Of a stretch of 64,000 nt of DNA, positions 58,147 through 64,000 are shown piece after piece (position 1 is the stretch's first letter; every line of letters starts with the position of its first letter). The notes beneath the pieces were generated by a model, which saw only the letters and a list, made by a program, of their open reading frames with translations, was not told where the DNA came from and did not search any database. The stretch is from Neoroseomonas lacus (GTDB taxonomy: Bacteria > Pseudomonadota > Alphaproteobacteria > Acetobacterales > Acetobacteraceae), in the NCBI RefSeq assembly GCF_014644535.1, contig NZ_BMKW01000010.1:239183-303182 (forward strand). Direction: 5' to 3'. A program made the translations under genes and the position numbers.

Positions 58147-58482
58147 CTATTGTTCCAGGCTGCGGAGGTAGGCGACCACGGCGGCCACCTGGGTTTCGTC
58201 GAAGGCCACCACCGGCATGTCGGGGTGGCCGGTGACGATGCCCTCGGCGAGCGCTTCGGTGAGCTGGTCGACGGGGTAGCGCTTGTGCAGGTCCCGGAAG
58301 GCAGGCGCGCCGGGGCGCGGGCTGGCGCCGGTCGGCCCGATCGCGTGGCAAGCGGCGCAACGCGTCTCGAGCAGGTGCCGCCCCTCGGCGATGGATTGCG
58401 CCGTGGCCTGGTCCGGTGCCGGCGCGCAGGCCAGGACGGCCAGCAGGGCCAGGAATGCGGCGCGCGCGCTCAACCGCCGCAT
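58147..58482 (-). CDS. Small c-type cytochrome, lipoprotein-anchored
   Basis: 111 residues. Signal with lipobox LAVLAC (Cys at residue 19), heme-attachment CAACH at 42-46, axial Met89 in HPDMP. It is likely an acylated, membrane-anchored periplasmic class I cytochrome. Similar small cytochromes pass electrons to terminal oxidases or dehydrogenases. Its 5' end overlaps the next upstream gene's stop by 13 bp. Confidence 0.88.
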   Translation of the reverse strand: MRRLSARAAFLALLAVLACAPAPDQATAQSIAEGRHLLETRCAACHAIGPTGASPRPGAPAFRDLHKRYPVDQLTEALAEGIVTGHPDMPVVAFDETQVAAVVAYLRSLEQ

Positions 58483-59171
58483 GTCGAGATCGCCGCGGTG
58501 CCGAAGCCGCGCAGTTCCGAGGTGACATTCAGCGTCAGCTCGGCATTGCCGAGCACCACCTTGTGCTGCTGCGGCAGGCCGGTCAGCGTCACCGGGTCCT
58601 GGCCGGCCACGGTGATCACCACGCTGGCGGCGCGGGCCAGGTCGTCGGTCTGGTTCGGCGCGCTCATCACCACACGGACCAGCCCGTCGAGCAGGTCGAT
58701 GCCGGCATTGTCCGGCACGCGCGGGCCATAGGCGACGGCGAAGCGGCGCGTGGCCGCCCGGCCGGTGCATTGCTGGACCGGGCCGGCATCGCGCAGCAGC
58801 TGGGCGACGCGTTCGCGCGGTACGCCGGCGGCGATGCGCGCCTGGGCGAGGGCGAACAGCGCGGCGGCGTCGCCTGTCGGGACGTCGCGCTCGTAGCGAC
58901 GCTGCAGGGCGGCCATGTCGGCGCGTGCCTGGCGCAACTCGCCGTCGAGCTGGGTGTTGCGGGCATAGGTCGCGCGCATGTCGGTGCCCTGCGTTTCGAG
59001 CCGCTGCTCCAGCACGGTGACCTCGGCGCGCGCGAGGTCGAGCCCGCTCTGATAGGCGTAGAAGCCCAGGCCCACGAAAATCGCGAGCATGACCGTCCAT
59101 TTCGCCACGCGAAAGACGATTTGCCCCGTGCGGCGCCGGCGTTCCCGGCTGCGTCTTGATCCGATCGACAT
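58470..59171 (-). CDS. Hypothetical membrane-anchored protein with periplasmic coiled coil
   Basis: 233 residues. A basic N-terminus (GSRRSRERRRRTGQ), a membrane helix at about 24-42, a coiled coil at 45-95 (AEVTVLEQRLETQG, ELRQARADMAALQRRYERDV), then a globular domain with two cysteines. No family is recognised. Same strand as the cytochrome c gene with 13-bp overlap, so joint expression is likely. Confidence 0.7.
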   Translation of the reverse strand: MSIGSRRSRERRRRTGQIVFRVAKWTVMLAIFVGLGFYAYQSGLDLARAEVTVLEQRLETQGTDMRATYARNTQLDGELRQARADMAALQRRYERDVPTGDAAALFALAQARIAAGVPRERVAQLLRDAGPVQQCTGRAATRRFAVAYGPRVPDNAGIDLLDGLVRVVMSAPNQTDDLARAASVVITVAGQDPVTLTGLPQQHKVVLGNAELTLNVTSELRGFGTAAISTCGG

Positions 59172-59205
59172 GCGTAGCCTTTAGACGCGAGGCGGCCGCG
59201 CGGGG

Positions 59206-60228
59206 TCAAGTGACCGGAAGCCACAACACGTCCTCGATCCGCGGGGCGCCCGAGGCGAGCATCGCCAGACGGTCGAATCCGAGCGCGATTCCGGCCGTCG
59301 GCGGCAGGCCGTGTTCGAGGGCCGCCATGAAATCATCATCGACATCCCAGCCATGCATCCCGGTGGTGCGGCGGCGTTCGGCATTGGCCTCCTCGAAGCG
59401 GGCGCGCTGTTCGGCGGGGTCGGTCAGCTCGTCGAAGGCATTGGCCAATTCGATGCCGGCGGCGAACAGTTCGAATCGCAACGCGGCGCGCGGGTCGGCG
59501 GGGTCGCGCCGTGCCAGGGCGGCCTGGGGAGCGGGCCAATGGGTCAGGAAGGTGGCGCGGTCGCGGCCGATCGCCGGTTCCACTCGCTCCAGAAGCAGGC
59601 GGAAGAACAGGTCTTCCCAGGATTCGTCGGGGCGCGGCGGCAGGCCGGCATGGGCGGCGGCGGCGTGCAGGCGGGCGGTATCGCCCTCCGTCGCCAGCAG
59701 GTCCAGGCCGTTGCAGTGGCGGGCGAAGGCGTCCTGCATGGTCAGGCGTTCAAAGGGCTGCGTGAGGTCGGTGCGGATGCCGCCATGTTCCACCACGGGG
59801 GGGCAGACGGCGCGGAGATAGGCCTCGGCTTCGTCCATCAGGCCGGCGAAGGTCAGGCCCGGGCGGTACCATTCCAGCATGGTGAATTCGGGGGCGTGGC
59901 GGGCGGAAAGCTCGCCATTGCGCCAGACCCGGGCCAGTTCGAAGACCGGGCCCGCACCACCGGCCAGCAGCTTCTTGATCGCCAGTTCGGGCGAGGTGCG
60001 CAGCCAGAGCGGGCGCCCCTGCCCTGCCCCCAGATGCGCCTCGAAGCGGGTTTCAAAGGCGCGGATATGGACTTCGGCGCCGGGTGCTGCGACCAGGCAG
60101 GGGGTTTCGACCTCCCGGTAGCCGCGGGCGGTGAAGAAGGCGCGCGTCGCGGCGGTGAGGGCGGCGCGGCGGTCGAGAAACGGCAGTCGGGCGGCCAGAC
60201 GTTCGGGATGCCAGAGAGGTTTCGCCAT
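59206..60228 (-). CDS. epmA: EF-P (R)-beta-lysine ligase
   Basis: 340 residues from ATG at 60228; the longer frame is a shadow of the neighbouring radical-SAM gene. A class II lysyl-tRNA-synthetase-like enzyme without anticodon domain. Motif 2 WLRTSPELAIKKLLAGG, then ARVWRNGEL, and motif 3 GIALGFDRLAMLASG. It attaches (R)-beta-lysine to a Lys of elongation factor P. With epmB the pair predicts a beta-lysylated EF-P; no efp gene is in the window. Confidence 0.93.
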   Translation of the reverse strand: MAKPLWHPERLAARLPFLDRRAALTAATRAFFTARGYREVETPCLVAAPGAEVHIRAFETRFEAHLGAGQGRPLWLRTSPELAIKKLLAGGAGPVFELARVWRNGELSARHAPEFTMLEWYRPGLTFAGLMDEAEAYLRAVCPPVVEHGGIRTDLTQPFERLTMQDAFARHCNGLDLLATEGDTARLHAAAAHAGLPPRPDESWEDLFFRLLLERVEPAIGRDRATFLTHWPAPQAALARRDPADPRAALRFELFAAGIELANAFDELTDPAEQRARFEEANAERRRTTGMHGWDVDDDFMAALEHGLPPTAGIALGFDRLAMLASGAPRIEDVLWLPVT

Positions 60229-60264
60229 TGTATGCGGACGGGCCTTCGGGTACGGCGCCCGACC

Positions 60265-61251
60265 ATGCCGGACGGTGACATCACACGCCAGGGACGGACC
60301 CTTCGCAGCCCGCGCGACTTGCGCGAGGCCGGGCTGCTGCGCGCTGAGGCCGAGGCGGGTGCCGTGCTGGTGGCGGAACGCTTCGCCATTTCCGTCACCG
60401 GCCATGTCGCCGGGCTGATCGACCGTGCCGACCCGGCCGACCCGGTGGCGCGGCAATACATTCCCGACGCGGCGGAATTGGTCACCGCGCCGCATGAGGT
60501 GGATGACCCCACGGCCGATGCGCCCTTCACGCCGGTCAAGGGCGTGGTGCATCGCTATCCGGACCGGGCGCTGCTGAAGCCGTTGCTGGCCTGCCCGATC
60601 TATTGCCGCTTCTGCTTCCGGCGCGAGGTGGTCGGGCCGGATGGCGGGGTGTTGAGCGAGGCGGAGCTTGAGGCGGCGATGGCCTGGTTCGAGGCGACGC
60701 CAGCGATCCGCGAGGTGATCCTGACCGGGGGCGACCCGCTGATGCTGAGCCCGCGGCGGCTCGGGGCGATCCTGGCCCGGCTGGCGGCCATGCCGCATAT
60801 CGAGACGCTGCGTATCCATACGCGGGTGCCGGTGGCCGACCCGGGGCGCGTCGACGGGGCGCTGCTCGGCGCGCTCGAGGTGGGCAAGCCGGTGTTTGTC
60901 GCCGTGCACGCCAATCACGCGCGGGAGTTTGCACCCGCCGCGATCGCGGCGCTGGAGCGGCTGGCACGCGCGGGGGTGCCGCTGCTCGGGCAATCCGTGC
61001 TGCTTCGCGGGGTGAATGACAGCGCCGAGGCGCTGGAAGAGCTGTTCCGCGCCATGCTGCGGGCGCGGGTGACGCCGTATTACCTGCATGCGCTGGACCC
61101 CGCGCCGGGGACCGCGCGCTTCGCGGTGCCGGACAGCGAGGGGCTGGCGCTGCTGCAATCGTTGCGCGGGCGGGTACCAGGCCACGCGATCCCCTGCTTC
61201 GTGCGGGAACTGCCCCAGGGCGGTGGGAAACGGCCAGTGACGGCATCCTAA
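60265..61251 (+). CDS. epmB: Lysine 2,3-aminomutase-like radical SAM enzyme of EF-P modification
   Basis: 328 residues from ATG at 60265; ATG at 60232 adds 11 codons and is equally possible. Radical-SAM CxxxCxxC at Cys110, Cys114, Cys117 in CPIYCRFCFRR. Family sequence DPVARQYIPDAAEL and KGVVHRYPDRALLK precede it; ILTGGDPLML follows. It converts (S)-alpha-lysine to (R)-beta-lysine for EpmA. The gene is divergent from epmA. Its stop overlaps the stop of the convergent transporter by 4 bp. Confidence 0.93.
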   Translation: MPDGDITRQGRTLRSPRDLREAGLLRAEAEAGAVLVAERFAISVTGHVAGLIDRADPADPVARQYIPDAAELVTAPHEVDDPTADAPFTPVKGVVHRYPDRALLKPLLACPIYCRFCFRREVVGPDGGVLSEAELEAAMAWFEATPAIREVILTGGDPLMLSPRRLGAILARLAAMPHIETLRIHTRVPVADPGRVDGALLGALEVGKPVFVAVHANHAREFAPAAIAALERLARAGVPLLGQSVLLRGVNDSAEALEELFRAMLRARVTPYYLHALDPAPGTARFAVPDSEGLALLQSLRGRVPGHAIPCFVRELPQGGGKRPVTAS

Positions 61252-62132
61252 CGCGCGCCCTTGCGCGTCTGCGTCCAGCCGATGAACAACCCGCTGCCCA
61301 CGATCACCGCGGCGCCCAGCCAGGTGAACAGGTCCGGCACCTCCCCGAACAGCACGAAGCCCACGCCCACCGAGGCCAACAGTTGGAAGTACTGGAACGG
61401 CGAGAGGATATTCGCCGGGCCGAAGCCGAAGGCGATGGCAATGCAGTAATGCCCCAGCGCACCCAGCACGCCCAGCGCACAGAACAGGGCAAGGTCCGCC
61501 AGCGTCGCCGGCGTGATCCACACGAAGGGCATCACCAGCAGCATCCCGAACGCACCCACCACGGATGAATACAGGGCCGAGGTCTCGGGGCTCTCCTGCC
61601 CCGCCACGCGCCGGGTGAGGATCTGGTACAGTGCGTAGCAGGCGGCACTGACCACGACCCCGATCGACGCCCAGTGGAACACCGCCGTCCCGGGCCGGAT
61701 CACCAGCAGCACCCCCGCAAAGCCGGCCAGCAAGGCCAGCACGCGCGCCAGCGTCGTGCGTTCACCCAGCATCGGGCCGGCCAGCATCGTCACGATGAGC
61801 GGCGCCGTCTGGCTGATCGAGACCTGCTTGGCCAGCGGGATGAAGGTCAAGGCCAGGAAACTCAGCAGGTTCGACCCGAACAGCAGGGCCGAGCGCGTGA
61901 GCTGCAACACCGGCCGCCGCGTGCGCAGCACCGCCAGGCCGTATCGCGGCAGGAAGGCCGCCAGCAGAAAGACGATATGCCCGAAGGCCCGCGCCCAGGA
62001 GATCTGGAAGGAGGAGTAATGCGCGCCCAGCGACTTCGCCGCCGCCAGCATGAAGGAAAAGCACGCCCCCGCCATGCAGACGAACAGAATGCCAAGCAGG
62101 ATTCGCTGCGGCGGCGGCTGCGAGTGTGACAC
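61248..62132 (-). CDS. DMT-superfamily (EamA) transporter
   Basis: 294 residues from GTG at 62132; the frame upstream is repeat sequence and is rejected. Ten predicted membrane helices in two EamA halves: first half FVCMAGACFSFMLAAAK to MLAGPMLGERTTLARVLALL, second half YALYQILTRRVAGQESPETS to SPFQYFQLLASVGVGFVLFG. Members export amino acids or metabolites. The substrate is unknown. The start codon lacks a good ribosome-binding site. Confidence 0.85.
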   Translation of the reverse strand: MSHSQPPPQRILLGILFVCMAGACFSFMLAAAKSLGAHYSSFQISWARAFGHIVFLLAAFLPRYGLAVLRTRRPVLQLTRSALLFGSNLLSFLALTFIPLAKQVSISQTAPLIVTMLAGPMLGERTTLARVLALLAGFAGVLLVIRPGTAVFHWASIGVVVSAACYALYQILTRRVAGQESPETSALYSSVVGAFGMLLVMPFVWITPATLADLALFCALGVLGALGHYCIAIAFGFGPANILSPFQYFQLLASVGVGFVLFGEVPDLFTWLGAAVIVGSGLFIGWTQTRKGAR

Positions 62133-62210
62133 GCGGGGCGGGTGGTCCGTTCGGGTGAAAGGGCACGTTGCGCTGCGAGGGGGGATGTGTCCATGCGGGC
62201 ACGGGGTTGA

Positions 62211-62280
62211 CGGTCGGGGGCTTTGCCCCCGAACCCCCACCAAAGGCCTAAGGGCCCTTGGAACCCTCCTTTTGGCGCTG
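62211..62280 (+). repeat. Intergenic element half-unit, copy G (plus orientation)
   Basis: Hairpin TCGGGGGC-TTT-GCCCCCGA, linker ACCCCCA, core CCAAAGGCC-TAAG-GGCCCTTGG, tail AACCCTCCTTTTGGCGCTG. It lies between the transporter (start at 62132) and the transposase-like gene (stop at 62301). Confidence 0.8.
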
Positions 62281-62300
62281 AGCGGCATCGGCGGAGCGCC

Positions 62301-62849
62301 CTATTTCAGGCGCCAGCGGCGGCGGTTGCCGCCAGCCGAGCGCATCAGCGCCGCCAGGGTGGAGAAGGTGCCGGGGGGCTGAGTTAAAGCGGATTTTAGG
62401 CTTTTAGCCACCAGCAAGTGGGTGATTTTGGACAAAGCCGGGTCGGGCAGCCAGCGGGGTTCGGCCGGCAAGGCGGCGCGCAGGCCGCTGTTCTTGGCCT
62501 GCATCAGGGATTTCAGGCCGACCACACGGGAAATGCGGCGCCAGGCACGGCAGAGGCGCCAGGCGAGGGCGTTAAGAATTTCGTCCTCTGGTTTGCGAGC
62601 GGCGACGAGGGCAAGGAGGTGGTCCATCTGGCCGGAGCGCGCCCAGCGGCGGAGCTGGCGGGAGGCGGTGTCGGGACGGCCGTATTCCTCGGGCAGGTCC
62701 TTCCAGGGCGCGGTAGAGCAGGCGATCCAGAAGGTGGCGTCGAGGGTTCGGCGGAGATTGGCCGGCGGGCGGCCGGTGCGGGCGAGGAGGTGGGGGAGGA
62801 GGAAGGCGTATTCGGGGTCGGTCAGGGGGCGGAAGGGGTGGGGGCGCAT
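62301..62849 (-). CDS. Transposase-like protein, IS5/DUF4096 N-terminal domain only
   Basis: 182 residues. The N-terminal 90 residues follow the IS5-type insertion-element domain: FRPLTDPEYAFLLPHLLART, ATFWIACSTAPWKDLPEEYG and SRQLRRWARSGQMD. The rest is basic and helical and lacks a DDE catalytic domain. This is either a domesticated/truncated transposase or a separate family using that domain. No terminal inverted repeats were found around it. A T/A-rich region TATAGGAATTTTATCTGG is directly upstream (62861-62878). Confidence 0.7.
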   Translation of the reverse strand: MRPHPFRPLTDPEYAFLLPHLLARTGRPPANLRRTLDATFWIACSTAPWKDLPEEYGRPDTASRQLRRWARSGQMDHLLALVAARKPEDEILNALAWRLCRAWRRISRVVGLKSLMQAKNSGLRAALPAEPRWLPDPALSKITHLLVAKSLKSALTQPPGTFSTLAALMRSAGGNRRRWRLK

Positions 62850-62893
62850 GGGGTGGGTTTGTATAGGAATTTTATCTGGTTTTCAAGGGAAGA

Positions 62894-62955
62894 GCGGGGG
62901 CGTCGCCCCCGGACCCCCGCCGGGGTAACCGTGTTACCCCGGACCCCGCCGTGTG
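62894..62955 (+). repeat. Intergenic element, type-iii core (copy 2)
   Basis: Hairpin GGGGGC-GTC-GCCCCC, linker GGACCCCCG, core CCGGGGTAAC-CGT-GTTACCCCGG with perfect 10-bp arms, then ACCCCGCCGTG. It is nearly identical to the copy at 17083 and lies between the divergent transposase-like and antitoxin genes. Confidence 0.75.
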
Positions 62956-63024
62956 TTTGGGCGTGAATGAGGGTCGGGCGTGTGCTATATGGTCAGGAGA
63001 GAGGACCAGTCAGGAGATATGGTC

Positions 63025-63297
63025 ATGGATGAGACGCATACGGTCAACGCGACGGAGTTCAAGGCGAAGTGCCTGGACATGCTCGACCGCGTCGGGACCG
63101 GGGAATGGGAGAGCGTGGCCATCACCAAGCGCGGGAAGGTCGTCGCGGTGCTGGTGCCGCCGCCCCCTGCCCTGCCGGGCGCGGCGGGGTTGCACGGGTT
63201 TCTGCGCGGGTCGGTGGCGGTGAACGAGAGCGTGGATTTGACGGCGCCGGTGAGTGAGGACGGGTTCCTCGCCGAGGATGGGGTGTTGCACGGGTGA
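63025..63297 (+). CDS. Phd/YefM-family antitoxin
   Basis: 90 residues from ATG at 63025, chosen because CAGGAG is eight bases before it. N-terminal DNA-binding fold: VNATEFKAKCLDMLDRVGTG, then VAITKRGKVVAVLVPPPP. The C-terminal segment (LTAPVSEDGFLAEDGVLHG) is disordered and probably wraps the toxin. It overlaps the toxin start by 4 bp (GTGA), the usual coupling in type II modules. Such antitoxins repress their own promoter. Confidence 0.85.
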   Translation: MDETHTVNATEFKAKCLDMLDRVGTGEWESVAITKRGKVVAVLVPPPPALPGAAGLHGFLRGSVAVNESVDLTAPVSEDGFLAEDGVLHG

Positions 63298-63737
63298 GCG
63301 GCTCGAGCCTGCCCGAGGCGGTGCTGTTGGATACCTGCGCGGTGATCTGGTTGGCGAATGGGGACCCGATGGCGCCGGAGGCGCTGGCGGCGATTGACCA
63401 TGCGGCGCGGCATGGCGGGGTGTTCGTGTCGCCGGTTTCAGCCTGGGAGGTGGGGATGTTGAGCCGGCCGAAGCCGGGGCGGGCGGCGGCGGTGACGTTC
63501 CTGCCGGATGTACAAACGTGGTTTGCGCGGGTGATGGCGGCGCCGGGGGTGAAGGAGGCGAAGCTGACGGCACGGATTGGGATTGGGGCGAGTTATTTGC
63601 CGGGGGAGTTTCATGGGGACCCGGGGGATCGGTTGATTGTGGCGACTGCGCGGGAATTGGGGGTGCCGGTGGTGACGCGGGATGAAAAAGTTCTCACTCA
63701 CGCCCGAGCCGACCTGAGCCGCGCCATAGCCTGCTAA
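63294..63737 (+). CDS. vapC: PIN-domain toxin (VapC family)
   Basis: 147 residues from GTG at 63294. PIN-domain acidic residues are in place: Asp13 in LLDTCAVIWLA, Glu52 in SAWEVGML, Asp112 in DRLIVATARE and Asp130 in VVTRDEKVL. VapC-type ribonucleases cut tRNA or rRNA when freed from antitoxin. The pair sits next to a transposase-like gene and a lower-GC ORF, consistent with an accessory region. Confidence 0.88.
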   Translation: MSGSSLPEAVLLDTCAVIWLANGDPMAPEALAAIDHAARHGGVFVSPVSAWEVGMLSRPKPGRAAAVTFLPDVQTWFARVMAAPGVKEAKLTARIGIGASYLPGEFHGDPGDRLIVATARELGVPVVTRDEKVLTHARADLSRAIAC

Positions 63738-63780
63738 GTTTTCGATATTCGGTTACAGCTCGGACGACTAGAATTCCGAA

Positions 63781-63963
63781 ATGTCTGATCGGAATAGGCT
63801 GGAGGGCGTATGGCTGGCCGCATGGAGCCACATCTTTGGCGCGCTCTCTCCCAACGCCCATGAGAGATTTAGCTGGTCTGATGATCTTCGATTTAGGACA
63901 GGCATTTCTATTCTCGCTAAGAGCCCATCCGGAAAGAAGTTGAGTCGATTGAATCGGCTGTGA
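63781..63963 (+). CDS. Hypothetical small protein (60 aa)
   Basis: ATG at 63781. The sequence has a W-rich start (RLEGVWLAAWSHIFGAL) and a basic C-terminus; no domain recognised and no clear ribosome-binding site. Base composition is visibly less GC-rich than the rest of the window, suggesting acquired DNA. The region from 63738 to 64000 holds nothing else I can identify. Confidence 0.35.
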   Translation: MSDRNRLEGVWLAAWSHIFGALSPNAHERFSWSDDLRFRTGISILAKSPSGKKLSRLNRL

Positions 63964-64000
63964 TTCGCTGTGTCCGTGGACGATTCGCGGGGGCAGACGG

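Overview
The window is a gene-dense, very GC-rich chromosomal segment from an alphaproteobacterium. Gene content and order (ruvC-ruvA-ruvB-ybgC-tolQ-tolR-tolA-tolB-pal-cpoB-tilS-ftsH...folP...glmM...thiD, hisZ-purA, serC-serA, and a 6S RNA locus between zapA and a 5-formyl-THF cyclo-ligase gene) fit Rhodospirillales, most likely Acetobacteraceae of the Roseomonas type. The family assignment is inference; no rRNA or tRNA gene was seen that would fix it.

Layout. 1-18.5 kb is mixed metabolism: a truncated molybdopterin oxidoreductase, a class III aminotransferase, an O-antigen-ligase-like membrane protein, polyprenyl diphosphate synthase, a tRNA methyltransferase homologue, a SCO copper chaperone, class I ribonucleotide reductase (nrdB and nrdA as two separate units, each with a paired NrdR-like operator), a TctC-type binding protein, a universal stress protein, a flavoprotein, a VOC enzyme and a phosphoesterase. 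18.5-30.4 kb holds an ABC-F ATPase, hisZ-purA, small envelope proteins, serC-serA (serine synthesis), an AI-2E-type permease, an isolated flagellar DUF1217 protein and thiD. 30.9-47.6 kb is a long leftward cell-envelope and DNA-repair block: glmM, folP, ftsH, tilS, the complete Tol-Pal system, ybgC, ruvCAB and yebC. 47.8-61.3 kb has a PPOX flavoprotein, an SDR, an NCS2 permease with an extra C-terminal domain, ymdB, cyclo-ligase, 6S RNA, zapA, aldolase, thiE, a methyltransferase, a TauD dioxygenase, a c-type cytochrome and the divergent epmA/epmB pair that modifies elongation factor P. From 62.2 kb onward the character is accessory: a transposase-like protein, a Phd/VapC toxin-antitoxin pair and a lower-GC small ORF.

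The most unusual feature is a family of structured intergenic elements (at least 15 half-units here). Each half has a G-rich hairpin, a C-rich linker, and an exchangeable core that is usually palindromic; most end in a TTGG-containing tail. Halves occur singly or as inverted pairs around a variable spacer. Where a half follows a gene, the hairpin nearly always faces the stop codon within a few bases. One inverted pair encloses a small Excalibur-domain gene. Three clearly different core sequences share the same frame, and one core carries a stem-preserving double change. This looks like a dispersed terminator-like or MITE-like element family, and it also generates many phantom ORFs.
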